DNA from: Teredinibacter purpureus
GTDB lineage: Bacteria; Pseudomonadota; Gammaproteobacteria; Pseudomonadales; Cellvibrionaceae
Direction of reading: 5' to 3'
Assembly: GCF_014217335.1 (NCBI RefSeq)
Contig: NZ_CP060093.1
Span: forward strand, 62,001 to 126,000
DNA: 64,000 bases
In this document: positions 9,104 through 18,008 of the stretch, piece by piece
Layout: each line of letters starts with the position of its first letter
Numbering within the stretch: position 1 is the first letter of the stretch
Translations under genes and position numbers: made by a program
Notes under the pieces: model-generated
The model's database searches: none
Seen by the model: only the letters and a program-made list of their open reading frames with translations
What the model was told of the DNA's origin: nothing

Positions 9104-9745
9104 CTATTTGCTCTTACGGAATCGCATATGAGTGGTAGTGTATGCCGTAGCTGAGTCTCCATTTCCATCTATAGTTTGGAAAGACCGATTTAGGTCAACC
9201 TCCCAACCAGATGTAGAGAGTTTTGTGACTATTTCCGACATCTTCTCTACGTGACTGTGGTTCGTAGATTCGAATATAAACTCAAAATCTTTGTATTGAT
9301 AACCAGATTGTTTTCCGCCCCAGTTAAAATTAGTCTCCTTTTCGGAATATCCCTTTATCTTTGTCTCGGACCTATTAATGGTGAAATCAGATTTTTCAGG
9401 TTGTTGTATCTCTTGGGTATAACCCATACTTTCTACGGTCTCAAACAGTCCCTCTACTTCTTCATATTGATTTGCTCGTAGATACTTTTGCATTCGCTGG
9501 TTGTAATCAGAAATTTGCTGAGGGGTTGCGTTAGGAGGTAGATCTCGTGGTTTTATAACGTGGTTGGGCTTCTTCTTTTTTGATTTTGATTTTTGCGGCT
9601 TAAGCTTGTCGGATTCGTTCGCATATGGGTCGAGTGTATTTAAGTACGCATCCCAATTTTCGTTGTTGTCAGTCGAGTATGAAAATTGACTGAATGCCAT
9701 CCCAAAAATTAGTGAAAGTGTAGAAAAACGCAATTTGTATTTCAT
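9104..9745 (-). CDS. Secreted protein with lysine-rich linker (213 aa)
   Basis: Begins with a Sec signal peptide (basic start, hydrophobic core, SYS-TDN cleavage region near residue 24). A strongly basic stretch (PQKSKSKKKKPNH) near 45-60 precedes a globular domain with WGGKQSGYQYKDFEF. The frame extends upstream to 9910, but the ATG at 9745 has GAGGA six bases before it and begins the signal peptide. Function unknown. It is divergent from the lipoprotein gene. Confidence 0.55.
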   Translation of the reverse strand: MKYKLRFSTLSLIFGMAFSQFSYSTDNNENWDAYLNTLDPYANESDKLKPQKSKSKKKKPNHVIKPRDLPPNATPQQISDYNQRMQKYLRANQYEEVEGLFETVESMGYTQEIQQPEKSDFTINRSETKIKGYSEKETNFNWGGKQSGYQYKDFEFIFESTNHSHVEKMSEIVTKLSTSGWEVDLNRSFQTIDGNGDSATAYTTTHMRFRKSK

Positions 9746-9909
9746 GGTAATCCTCATCTGTTTTAAACATGCAGTTCGGCAGCACGAACGGAATAAAAGT
9801 GCCGAAAAGTGCGAATAAATCGTGAAATACAGTCTGCCCAAATGTATAAAAGAAGCAAAGCGAAAACCGGTCTTTTTGACAATTCTTAATTTAAACGTGA
9901 AAGGTATCA

Positions 9910-10530
9910 ATGATGAACATTATTAGTGACATAGCTAAATCCATGACATTGGCAGCTTCTTTACTGGCGCTTAGTGCTTGCTCTTTTTTTGATGTGGTAA
10001 CAAGCAAAGCCGAACGAATAGATGGCCAGGTGTTCTATTATGACGAAAACGGTGAACTGTTGATGTCCGAAGAGCAGCTGAATATTTTGGAATCGAATGG
10101 AAGTGTTGTTCGTATAAAACATGTTGCCCCGAACGGTGCGTTAATTCTAGATCCGGAAGAGATGACGGTTTTAATGCAGGATCGAGAAGTATTCTATTCT
10201 CAGTTAGATAGAAAGAGCTTAGATGGTGAAATTACTGTACTTATTAAGAAAGGGTCATTAAAAGAAAATATTGAGCGTATAGCTAAGGAAGAAGGCTGGA
10301 ATAGCGTTAACTGGGATGTGCACGTTGATTATTACGTGTCGGAACCTTTTGCTGTTGTGGGGGGCGATGTCCCTGCAGTGGTTGTCGAGGCGCTTGAAGG
10401 CTATCCGGTTTTTACTGGTTTTGATTTAACTGGATTGAATATAACGATTGGTGAAATGCCTCAAGTTAGAAAGCCGGAAGCTGCTGTTGTTGAAGCGTCC
10501 TTTAGTGGAAGTGTGAGTGAAGAAAAGTAG
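9910..10530 (+). CDS. Lipoprotein with TcpQ/PilL-like domain
   Basis: The N-terminus is a lipoprotein signal with lipobox LSAC (Cys near residue 24). The C-terminal half contains KKGSLKENIERIAKEEGW, then VDYYVSEPF, followed by a FDLTGLNITIGEMP segment. This is the pattern of the TcpQ/PilL C-terminal domain that assists secretins of type IVb pili and element-encoded pili. No secretin or pilin gene is nearby, so its partner is unknown. The domain assignment is by eye. Confidence 0.55.
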   Translation: MMNIISDIAKSMTLAASLLALSACSFFDVVTSKAERIDGQVFYYDENGELLMSEEQLNILESNGSVVRIKHVAPNGALILDPEEMTVLMQDREVFYSQLDRKSLDGEITVLIKKGSLKENIERIAKEEGWNSVNWDVHVDYYVSEPFAVVGGDVPAVVVEALEGYPVFTGFDLTGLNITIGEMPQVRKPEAAVVEASFSGSVSEEK

Positions 10531-10648
10531 CGAAGTTTTGGTTTGGTATAGTGCTTCAAAAAGTAGTGAGTCTTCCACCCAATAGACGCATGTTGTTAGC
10601 TGATGCCTCTCCGTCGCATAGTTTCTCAAATAGATTGTCGAGGTCAGC

Positions 10649-10876
10649 ATGAAGGAAGATATTGTTTTATGTAGGCAGAAGAAAGAAGTGCTAAACATCA
10701 TGTCTCATGCGATGGTAAGGATACGTTCAATGGCCAGGAATCCGGAGAACCTTAAGCTTATTGAGGAGCTAGCGGATTCCTTACATAACATACCCAGGAT
10801 GATCGCCGAAAATAGCGCAGAGAATGATCGGGAAATAGAGCGAACATTAGAGGCGGTAAAAATACTCCTGATATAG
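10649..10876 (+). CDS. Small helical protein (75 aa)
   Basis: Predicted all-helical and charged, with no recognised family. GAGG at -9 supports the ATG at 10649. It opens a run of small plus-strand genes to 12171. Confidence 0.5.
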   Translation: MKEDIVLCRQKKEVLNIMSHAMVRIRSMARNPENLKLIEELADSLHNIPRMIAENSAENDREIERTLEAVKILLI

Positions 10877-10930
10877 AAACTATATTCTATAGATTTCGGG
10901 AGGCATTATACCAATCATAAAGTCAAAAAT

Positions 10931-11041
10931 ATGTGTTGTAGAAAGTGTGCGGATAAATACATGCTTCTCATTCGTGGAGACATGTCGGCCGATAATATTT
11001 TGACTTACAATATTTGTGCAAACAAACTAAGCGGATCTTAA
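10931..11041 (+). CDS. Possible 36-aa Cys-rich ORF
   Basis: A short frame begins MCCRKCADKY and ends with TAA directly abutting the ATG of the next gene (TAA at 11039-11041, ATG at 11042). The CC-x-x-C motif and the abutting junction suggest a real small gene, but no clear ribosome binding site precedes it. Confidence 0.3.
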   Translation: MCCRKCADKYMLLIRGDMSADNILTYNICANKLSGS

Positions 11042-11365
11042 ATGACTGATATAACTGAAACCCCTAAGCGCTGCCCGGCATGTCAAAGCGCGTTTATTAC
11101 TGAAACACTCGATAGTTGGATTTGTGCTGATTGTGGTAAGACAAAGCCAAGCGCTGTCACCCTTAAGGAAAACGGTCTGTATCGGGATGAGGAAGGTAGC
11201 TATTACATTGTGACTGAGTATATTAATCATGGTGACTGCATCACTTTTACTCTTGTTAATTCTGACAATCCTGATGACATTGACGCAGATGCATTCGACC
11301 TAACAGATTCAGAGTGGAATACGACAGTTAACCAGCTTGGCTTAACAGAAACTCCGTGCCAATGA
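11042..11365 (+). CDS. Zinc-ribbon protein (107 aa)
   Basis: Starts with two zinc-knuckle pairs, CPAC (residues 11-14) and CADC (28-31), followed by a small acidic beta-rich domain. This is likely one structural zinc ribbon. Role unknown. Confidence 0.6.
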   Translation: MTDITETPKRCPACQSAFITETLDSWICADCGKTKPSAVTLKENGLYRDEEGSYYIVTEYINHGDCITFTLVNSDNPDDIDADAFDLTDSEWNTTVNQLGLTETPCQ

Positions 11366-11382
11366 ATGGATGATAAAAATAA

Positions 11383-11697
11383 ATGAGTAATAATATTACT
11401 ATGAATTATCAACTGAAAGATATTCCAATAACTTTGCTTGCTTATGTGCTTGGAATGTTTTGTGTTGGGCTAATATATCAAAAAGAATACCCATGGCAGG
11501 AGGCCCCAGCTCTAGCTTTCGCAATGATTATAATAGCTATTCCTCTTGTTCAAAATTATGCTTCTCAAGTGACTAAATCGTACATAAAGAAATCAGTATT
11601 AGCACTATCTATCGCAGCTAACCTCGGATTTTTTGGTGGTGTTATTTACAGTAGCATGCCTACTGAAAAACATTGTTCGATTGGAGAACGCTGTTAG
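11383..11697 (+). CDS. Small membrane protein (104 aa)
   Basis: Three hydrophobic segments (about 14-32, 41-56 and 68-88) and a Cys-containing C-terminal tail. Family unknown. It lies in the run of small plus-strand genes. Confidence 0.5.
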   Translation: MSNNITMNYQLKDIPITLLAYVLGMFCVGLIYQKEYPWQEAPALAFAMIIIAIPLVQNYASQVTKSYIKKSVLALSIAANLGFFGGVIYSSMPTEKHCSIGERC

Positions 11698-11721
11698 GTT
11701 TAAAAGTATAGGTAAATTACG

Positions 11722-11919
11722 ATGCACGTAGATCAATATTATTCAGTCTGGGAGCAGGTTTTCGTCTCTGCATCAATAAGCAAAGATGTCGCTCGTGATG
11801 AATATTCAGAATGGGTATCTGGTCTCGATGGCGAAATAGATAACGAGTACTCTCAAAACGAACTTTCAGTAGCTGGTGCTGCCGAGCTATCCATAGCTGA
11901 GCTTAAAGAAAGCAACTAG
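11722..11919 (+). CDS. Small acidic protein (65 aa)
   Basis: An acidic soluble protein with no recognised family. It sits 6 bp before the next gene in the same run. Confidence 0.4.
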   Translation: MHVDQYYSVWEQVFVSASISKDVARDEYSEWVSGLDGEIDNEYSQNELSVAGAAELSIAELKESN

Positions 11920-11925
11920 GTAAAT

Positions 11926-12171
11926 GTGATGATAGAAACGATTGGTAGTGCGGATTTTCTGATACGTCATTCCCATGGCGATATTGAATCTATCAAATAT
12001 CACATACGGTCACAGCAAAAAGCTATAGAAAATTTGCGGAAGAATGGCCGGTTAGCTGAGATTAAACGCAATAATATCGCTGTGCTTCAAGCCGAGCTTA
12101 AACGATTGGAGGCGATCAAGATGGAACCACTACCTAGCAGGTGCGAAGCTAAAGGATGGATTGCCGAATAA
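11926..12171 (+). CDS. Small coiled-coil protein (81 aa)
   Basis: Residues 20-65 are helical and charged, consistent with a short coiled coil. Unknown function. A further 22-codon frame begins with ATG immediately after its stop (12172-12240) and may be a remnant. Confidence 0.45.
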   Translation: MMIETIGSADFLIRHSHGDIESIKYHIRSQQKAIENLRKNGRLAEIKRNNIAVLQAELKRLEAIKMEPLPSRCEAKGWIAE

Positions 12172-12226
12172 ATGCTTACTCGGCGTATGGGATTTGAAAA
12201 CGAATCTGAAGTTAATTTGGAGGAAG

Positions 12227-13120
12227 CTAACCAGTATTAATGTTGGCGGTAGAATTAGATTGTCTATTTACCAAATAACTTGAAAGCTTTGCGCTCATGT
12301 CACTAAATTCAAGTTCGTCAAAACACTCGATCAATGCTTCTGCATTAAGGTTTCTTCGCGAATAGAACGACAGATCGGTTATGATAGGAACGTCGTATTT
12401 TAAAGCTATGATAGCCTTCATCTTGTTTAGCTGATCTATATTGTTTTGGATGCGTTCCCCAAGCACGCCTTTAATTTCTCTGGAAGATTCAATGATCTTA
12501 TCTAAAGAGCCAAACTTGTTAAGTAGGGCGGCTGCTTTTTTATCGCCGCAGCCTTGAATTCCGGGAACATTGTCAGAGTCATCCCCCTTAAGTGTCAACC
12601 AGTCCGTAATTAAGCGCGGAGGAACCCCATATTTCTCACTGACAGATGTTACGTCAGTAATTCCACCATCTTTATCGATTAACGATACATCCTTACTAAC
12701 AACGGCAGCTAGATCTTTATCTCGCGTTGCTATCAGGCATTGGGCAGACTCTTGAGCCTCATCTCCAGCGAGGGTTGCTATAACATCGTCTGCCTCTACA
12801 TTTTTAATCATCAATGGATTCAAGCCCATGGCGCCAGATACAAGGCGGAGGCGATCGATCTGAGACACCAATTCAGGTGGTTTCGGATCCCTATTGGCTT
12901 TATATTCTGGGTAAAGCTGATGCCTGAAGGTAATACCAGGATGATCAAAAACAGTTGTTACATACTGGGGTCTTACACTGTTCACAAGGTTCCTAAGCAT
13001 TTTGATTGAAATATAGAGCGCTCCGACATGCTCACCAGTAGCAGTTTGACGCGCTGGTGCAGCATGGAATGCTCTGTGAATAAAGCTGGAAGCGTCGATT
13101 AGGAGGAAGGTTGGTTTCAT
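12227..13120 (-). CDS. FEN-type 5'-3' exonuclease, PolA N-terminal-like
   Basis: A 297-aa homologue of the 5' nuclease domain of DNA polymerase I, without the polymerase. It starts LLIDASSFIHRAFHA, has YPEYKANR, EADDVIATLA, TRDKDLAAVV and GDDSDNVPGIQGCGDKKA. The Asp-rich motifs that hold two metal ions are present, as is the helix-hairpin-helix GIQGCGDKKA. By family it removes RNA primers or flaps and could act in repair or Okazaki processing. It is 12 bp downstream of the ligase-tail gene and likely co-transcribed. Confidence 0.9.
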   Translation of the reverse strand: MKPTFLLIDASSFIHRAFHAAPARQTATGEHVGALYISIKMLRNLVNSVRPQYVTTVFDHPGITFRHQLYPEYKANRDPKPPELVSQIDRLRLVSGAMGLNPLMIKNVEADDVIATLAGDEAQESAQCLIATRDKDLAAVVSKDVSLIDKDGGITDVTSVSEKYGVPPRLITDWLTLKGDDSDNVPGIQGCGDKKAAALLNKFGSLDKIIESSREIKGVLGERIQNNIDQLNKMKAIIALKYDVPIITDLSFYSRRNLNAEALIECFDELEFSDMSAKLSSYLVNRQSNSTANINTG

Positions 13121-13132
13121 TGGCTCCCCTCC

Positions 13133-13840
13133 CTAAGCGAAAAGGTTTAGCTGGTTTTCGTTTGTGCTCTCAGGCTGCGGTTCTGGCTCAGGTTCAGAAA
13201 TACTTAGGTCCTCAGAAATTAGCTTTAGGTAATCTTGCTCGCTAAGTATCTTTGTTCCATGTCCCTCAGCCGCGGCAATTTTCTTCGATCCTACATTATC
13301 ACCCATAACCAGCATGTCTGTTTTGCTTGTTACTGTGGATTGAGGTGTGGCGCCAAGCTTAATTGCTTCATCTTGAAGGGTATTCCGGGCGGTCACCATT
13401 TTTCCAGTAAAGACGATATTCAAACCTTTGATAGGAGATGTCTGGCTTGCCTCTAAGGTGCTTGTAGCTCCCGTGAGCTTAAAGCCTAGGTTCATCATGG
13501 ATTCAATTAGTGGCCAGGTTGCGCGTAGCTCAGTGGCTATTCTGGGGCTTTTTAGTGGTCCAAATGAATCAAGAGATTCAATATCGGAGGACGTCAGGTT
13601 GGGTAGTTCTGAAAGCTCATAGTTATTAAGTAACTTACGACTATCTCCTCGACCTAAATGTGGTATACCGAAGCTAGCTATAAAGCGCCAATCGTCTATT
13701 GGCTCTCGTAATGAGCGCTGCAGTTCGGCTACAAGATTTTGAGATTGTTTAGGGCCAAATCCCATGCTTTGAAAATCTTTTTCTGAAAGCCCGTATATTT
13801 TGGGTAATTCCGCAATTCCATGATTCAGTAATGTAGAAAT
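13133..13840 (-). CDS. HhH/BRCT protein: C-terminal part of NAD-dependent ligase only
   Basis: The sequence matches the LigA C-terminus: helix-hairpin-helix elements (MGFGPKQSQNLVAEL; IASFGIPHLGRG), then a BRCT domain (GLNIVFTGKM through KTDMLVMGDNVGSKKIAAAE). The adenylation domain, OB fold and zinc finger are missing, so it cannot seal DNA alone. The first ATG is at 13765, but LigA-like sequence continues upstream (ELPKIYGLSEKDFQS), and GGAGG lies seven bases before an in-frame ATT at 13840, which may be a rare start. It is paired with the FEN exonuclease; a DNA-binding adaptor role is inferred. Confidence 0.75.
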   Translation of the reverse strand: MSTLLNHGIAELPKIYGLSEKDFQSMGFGPKQSQNLVAELQRSLREPIDDWRFIASFGIPHLGRGDSRKLLNNYELSELPNLTSSDIESLDSFGPLKSPRIATELRATWPLIESMMNLGFKLTGATSTLEASQTSPIKGLNIVFTGKMVTARNTLQDEAIKLGATPQSTVTSKTDMLVMGDNVGSKKIAAAEGHGTKILSEQDYLKLISEDLSISEPEPEPQPESTNENQLNLFA

Positions 13841-13875
13841 CGTTTTTCCTCCAAAAAGGTCGATATTACCATAAG

Positions 13876-15312
13876 TTAACCTAGTCTAGGACCTTTGTGG
13901 TTAGGGGCCTCAATTCCATCATCAAAGGAAACTGTAGGTAGTGCTTGGCCATCCGATATGGCATGTTGAACAGTCTCGTTTTGACTGATGCGTTGGTGTA
14001 ATGATGCAACTTCCTTAATTTTGACGGATTCCCTAACAGTACTTTTGTCATCCTCGCTTAAATTATGTATAGACATTGTTCTTTCTAAATTGGTCAAGGC
14101 GCCCAGGACTGGCGATGAAAGCGCAAGTGATTTAAGTGCATCAAACCCCATCGTTTTACCGACAGTCACCACAAACTTTTCATCGAATCGAAGTAGATTC
14201 CCCGTCATGACTCCATCGCCAAAACCACATTCGAATTGCACATCGGCATAAGGATTAGGAAGATTATGAAAAGATGGGCTTAGCCTCCACTTACCGTTTC
14301 CTTGGTCGTACATTTCAATATTTTCAAGTCCATTGTTCGTATGATTCGTTGCTGCGGATAATATCGCCCGGCGAAACAACTCTTCTTTATCTGTAACTGG
14401 GTCGGCACTGAATTTATCAATTGCGTAACAGATGTGACCGTAATTAGGCCGCTGAACGTTACCTAGTTTCGGGTCGTCAGCCAGGAGCGTTTTAAATGAA
14501 ATTCGATTGTATTTCATGATAATTCGATTTGGATTGGAATCCTCTTCGAGCTTCTCGAATCGTTCCGTGCGAGCGTAGTTGTATGAGAATAAAACCTCTT
14601 CCCCGCAATCCAGTGGGACCACTCTATTTTCACAAGTGTTAATAGAGGCGTCCTTCTCCACTGAGGTAAAGGTAGCTCCAATTCGTGCATCGTTGTAATA
14701 ACTCGTTGTATTCAGCTTGGCAACAAACCGGCGGGCTATGCCGTCCACTTCGTCTTCATAGTCCACTTTAGGTTTTGGGCCTCTGAATGAGCACAGCGCT
14801 CCCTGAAGTTGTGGGGTAATAATACTTGTCCTTTCTCCTCGTTGAAATTCACGGATCGCTTCTACTAGGCGACTTAGCTCTCCTAAATCTCTGATGGGCT
14901 CATTGTGCTGAGAGTTTTGAGGATTCAGTTGTGGTGCACCGAAATCTCCATGAGCAAAAGTCATGACATAAAGTTTTTCAGCTTCAGTGAGCGTTTCCCA
15001 TCGTTTATCAACTTCACTTAGTAGTTGCTGGCCAAACTCACCAGGAAGGAAACTTGCAAAATAATGATGAACTCGCCCATCCCTTTCTTTGATAGGAAAT
15101 CGACCGTGATCAATTTGTGGATCAAGATGCGCAGGGTCAACCGCGGCCCAGCCGGCATTCACATATCCGCGATCATAAACAAATCCAACAAAACCAATTT
15201 TTTGTGAAGGATCATTGTCGTAGACAAGGGTGCCAACCGGCAGATAGTCCTGAATGTCGTTTTCCCACATAGAAAGACGAATGAATAATTTTCGGTTGTC
15301 ATGACCAGTCAT
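13876..15312 (-). CDS. HipA-family serine/threonine kinase (toxin-like)
   Basis: A 478-aa HipA-type protein. The N-terminal part has GFVGFVYDRGYVNAGWAAVDP; the ATP-binding region reads GALCSFRGPKPKVDYED then RRFVAKLNT; the catalytic region reads TNHTNNGLENIEMY and GKWRLSPSFHNLPNP. HipA kinases phosphorylate targets such as aminoacyl-tRNA synthetases and cause growth arrest. The usual HxDxHxxN loop is atypical here, so activity needs testing. It overlaps the HTH gene by 4 bp (ATGA), the normal HipBA arrangement. Confidence 0.7.
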   Translation of the reverse strand: MTGHDNRKLFIRLSMWENDIQDYLPVGTLVYDNDPSQKIGFVGFVYDRGYVNAGWAAVDPAHLDPQIDHGRFPIKERDGRVHHYFASFLPGEFGQQLLSEVDKRWETLTEAEKLYVMTFAHGDFGAPQLNPQNSQHNEPIRDLGELSRLVEAIREFQRGERTSIITPQLQGALCSFRGPKPKVDYEDEVDGIARRFVAKLNTTSYYNDARIGATFTSVEKDASINTCENRVVPLDCGEEVLFSYNYARTERFEKLEEDSNPNRIIMKYNRISFKTLLADDPKLGNVQRPNYGHICYAIDKFSADPVTDKEELFRRAILSAATNHTNNGLENIEMYDQGNGKWRLSPSFHNLPNPYADVQFECGFGDGVMTGNLLRFDEKFVVTVGKTMGFDALKSLALSSPVLGALTNLERTMSIHNLSEDDKSTVRESVKIKEVASLHQRISQNETVQHAISDGQALPTVSFDDGIEAPNHKGPRLG

Positions 15313-15803
15313 CGATTCTTCTCCTGCTCAGATCGAGCCTGTAATTTTTCAGCAGATTTTGCCATTGCCTTTTCAATGTCCGGAGCTAGCTCTTCTTCGA
15401 CCAAAAACAAATATCGCAAGCTTCCTGAGTGACCTCGATCAAGAACTCTAATAATGTCGGGTAGAGCACCCATCTCATTTAGATAGGCAGCAAAAACACC
15501 GAAAGTTACACTTATGTCTCCTCTTTCGGCTCGGCTGATTCTATTTCTATCTACTGGCTGTCCAAAGTATTGCGACAAAACGGTTTTGCCGAAGTTGCTG
15601 GTACTGCGCTGATCCCTCGGCAAGCTCCTTCTGTATCGAGCGAGAACTTCACCAAAATAGCTAAGAAAATTCTTGGGGTGCCGTTCGTGTGGAAGAGGAT
15701 CCTCTCCGAAGATATTCCGCTGAAGGAAACTGTCTAGGTCAAGATCGTTTTCAGAGTCATCGTTCATAGCAAAACCCGATTCTATTGGACACAATGGTGT
15801 CAT
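15309..15803 (-). CDS. HipB-like XRE antitoxin/repressor
   Basis: A 164-aa protein with an XRE helix-turn-helix at about 50-115 (FGEVLARYRRSL through RNRISRAERGDISVTFG). It directly precedes and overlaps the HipA-like kinase gene, so it is the likely antitoxin and autorepressor. It is longer than classical HipB (about 88 aa), with an acidic N-terminus and a charged C-terminal extension. A second in-frame ATG at 15767 is possible; neither has a strong ribosome binding site. Confidence 0.7.
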   Translation of the reverse strand: MTPLCPIESGFAMNDDSENDLDLDSFLQRNIFGEDPLPHERHPKNFLSYFGEVLARYRRSLPRDQRSTSNFGKTVLSQYFGQPVDRNRISRAERGDISVTFGVFAAYLNEMGALPDIIRVLDRGHSGSLRYLFLVEEELAPDIEKAMAKSAEKLQARSEQEKNR

Positions 15804-15992
15804 CTATTTATTTGGCAAGATATATAATTGGTTTTGAGGGGAGGTTAATGCAATAAAAAAAGAGCAAAAAGTGGAGATTTCTAGCGAGGAGTGCATGTTG
15901 CTTTATATATGATGCAGTTCAACAGCAGGTATAGATGTTTTTTCTTTATAGTTATCTTGATTCTAAAGTAAACCACTGGGATGGAGATAGTT

Positions 15993-16343
15993 ATGATCGA
16001 TAATCAGAAAAGCTGTACGGTTGCCGATGTCAATGCGCGGCATTTTTTACGTTGCGAATTGGTCCTAGCGGCCATAGAGATGTCAGAAAAGCCCACGCTT
16101 GAGCATATAGTGGAGAAGTGCCATTTGCCTGAAAGAACAGTGCATGCAATTTTCAAGAGGCTGGCTGATCAACATAGAGTTTCCATCGTGCGCGTTAATG
16201 GGCGTAGGCATGGTTACTATAGGATCGCGGACTGGGGCAACCTTGATCGCCTGCGTGTTGTTGATCATATTACAGGGCTTGGCCAAGGTACCCTTGGTGA
16301 GAGGGTGTCCACGGGGGTGGCGCCGGAAATCGTATTTGTATGA
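15993..16343 (+). CDS. Winged-helix regulator, paralogue of 22070-22504
   Basis: A winged-helix fold: PTLEHIVEKCHLPERTVHAIFKRLADQ is the recognition unit and NGRRHGYYRIADWG the wing. The same layout is found in the protein at 22070. An in-frame ATG at 15981 exists, but GGAG lies 5-9 bases before the ATG at 15993, which I choose. Target unknown. Confidence 0.65.
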   Translation: MIDNQKSCTVADVNARHFLRCELVLAAIEMSEKPTLEHIVEKCHLPERTVHAIFKRLADQHRVSIVRVNGRRHGYYRIADWGNLDRLRVVDHITGLGQGTLGERVSTGVAPEIVFV

Positions 16344-16474
16344 CAGAAGAGTGACAAATAACGTCAGTTTGAAATATCTAGAGCTGATAATAGGCTAAAA
16401 ATACGGTCAAGCAACTGAAATATAGGGGGAAATGGCATACTATGTTTTAAAGACATTCAAAGGGTGCGCACCAA

Positions 16475-17347
16475 ATGAAAGATGTAGCAACCGAGCTTTA
16501 TAGAGCTGTGATATCGGTCAAATCCAGCGGAGAGAAGTTAGGCGGTAAAAATGATACAAAAGACAGCCTGCTAGAGTTGGAATTTGGGGGGGAGACAAGG
16601 CAGCTACTCAAGGTGCTTGCTGATACATTTGTACAGTCCGAGGAGCATTTTGCTTCTAACCTACTACACCACGCGTTAGCTGAAACACTTAAGATCCTAC
16701 CTGATATTTTGCCTTCTGATGAATTTGAATCGCTGGAACAACGAATAATAGGTACTTTAGGTATGTCCTCCTATTTGTCGTTGCGACCGATTTTTGGCTA
16801 CACGCAAGGATTACGAATCCCAAACTTCGGCGAGATTACTACTAAGAACAGCATTGTTCTGGGTAATTGGGGTTGTCTAGAGAGGAATATCAATATCACA
16901 GACCCATTTACTGGGAATGAACTTTATTCGTATAGCCTAGATAATAAGCCTTCGATTAGTATTGATGGGACAACTTTGCAGTGGGCTGAGACCAATGTTA
17001 AGCCTGTATATCTAAGCCCGGTCAATAGTGGAAGCTTAGTCAATGATATAGAAAATGCAGACATTCTTAGAGTGGGCGAGAGTGGCTACTTCTATAGAGA
17101 GGATGAATACGTCGATGCATTAAGCTTCAAGCCTTACAGTAATTACAATCGTGAGTTGATCCAAGATGCTCGGTTCACGGATTTGTTCAATGTTCGAGGC
17201 ATGGAGAATGGAGAGCCATTGGTTGAGCCTAAGTCAAAGCTGTACAGTTCAGCGTCACAAACTGAGGACGGTAGCTGGTACGTGGGGGCTATGAGAGTCG
17301 TTGGATACTCCTCTAGTGAAGTTATTATTAACCCAGCGGAACAGTGA
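16475..17347 (+). CDS. Unknown protein (290 aa)
   Basis: A soluble protein with a helical N-terminal third and a beta-rich remainder; no family recognised. AAGGG precedes the ATG. The next gene starts 1 bp after its stop, so the two form a unit. Confidence 0.55.
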   Translation: MKDVATELYRAVISVKSSGEKLGGKNDTKDSLLELEFGGETRQLLKVLADTFVQSEEHFASNLLHHALAETLKILPDILPSDEFESLEQRIIGTLGMSSYLSLRPIFGYTQGLRIPNFGEITTKNSIVLGNWGCLERNINITDPFTGNELYSYSLDNKPSISIDGTTLQWAETNVKPVYLSPVNSGSLVNDIENADILRVGESGYFYREDEYVDALSFKPYSNYNRELIQDARFTDLFNVRGMENGEPLVEPKSKLYSSASQTEDGSWYVGAMRVVGYSSSEVIINPAEQ

Positions 17348-17348
17348 G

Positions 17349-18008
17349 ATGAATAGAAGATTCAAGAAGTGCTATTCAAACTCTTTCCAGGCTAAGGTTA
17401 TTGGTAGTCTTAAAGAAAACTCAAATCTTAGAAAAGAAACTGAAGCCTACGTTTTACCAGTATCGAATGATGAAGCTAGGGTGGCTGAAATCTTTGCGGA
17501 CACTTTGGGGGTGGATGCCTCTACGTTGGTTGAAACCTTAATGGCCGCCGAGCTTGCTAGGATGCTTAGGTTGAAGCGCAAAGGAGCTACCTTTAGTGAG
17601 ATGAATGGGTTTTATAATGAAGTAATTGAAATACAAGCTGCGCAAAAGTCTGAGATTGATAAGCTGGTTGCAAATTATTTACCAATTGATCTGGACGAAC
17701 TACAAAACTCGAATCTAGTTAAGTATGCGAAAAAGAACTTAGGACTTAGAGTAAATAATTATAGGCCATATAGGTTAGCTAATTTCGACGGGAAGCCCGT
17801 TATCGAAATGATTTTCTATATAGATCAATCGAGAGAAAGAAAATATTCTCAAGCATGGCTTGGAATAAAAGGAGCGCCAATAAAAAGCCTTACTTTTAGC
17901 AAGGTTAGTTATTTAAATGAATTTGTTCACCAGGTTTCTATTTTTGCAAACCTGTTTGATCTGGAATTTTGTCATGTTGGGAGCCGAGGTCTTCGTTACG
18001 AACGATAG
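17349..18008 (+). CDS. Unknown protein (219 aa)
   Basis: Not recognised. Residues 30-70 resemble a small helical domain (ADTLGVDASTLVETLMAAELARML). The frame is open from 17301, but the ATG at 17349, just after the upstream stop, is the natural start. Its 3' end overlaps the convergent histidine-kinase gene by 13 bp. Confidence 0.55.
   Translation: MNRRFKKCYSNSFQAKVIGSLKENSNLRKETEAYVLPVSNDEARVAEIFADTLGVDASTLVETLMAAELARMLRLKRKGATFSEMNGFYNEVIEIQAAQKSEIDKLVANYLPIDLDELQNSNLVKYAKKNLGLRVNNYRPYRLANFDGKPVIEMIFYIDQSRERKYSQAWLGIKGAPIKSLTFSKVSYLNEFVHQVSIFANLFDLEFCHVGSRGLRYER

Noticed and set aside
10426..10701. Minus-strand frame across the lipoprotein end
   Set aside because: No RBS and no homology; it overlaps two well-supported plus-strand genes.
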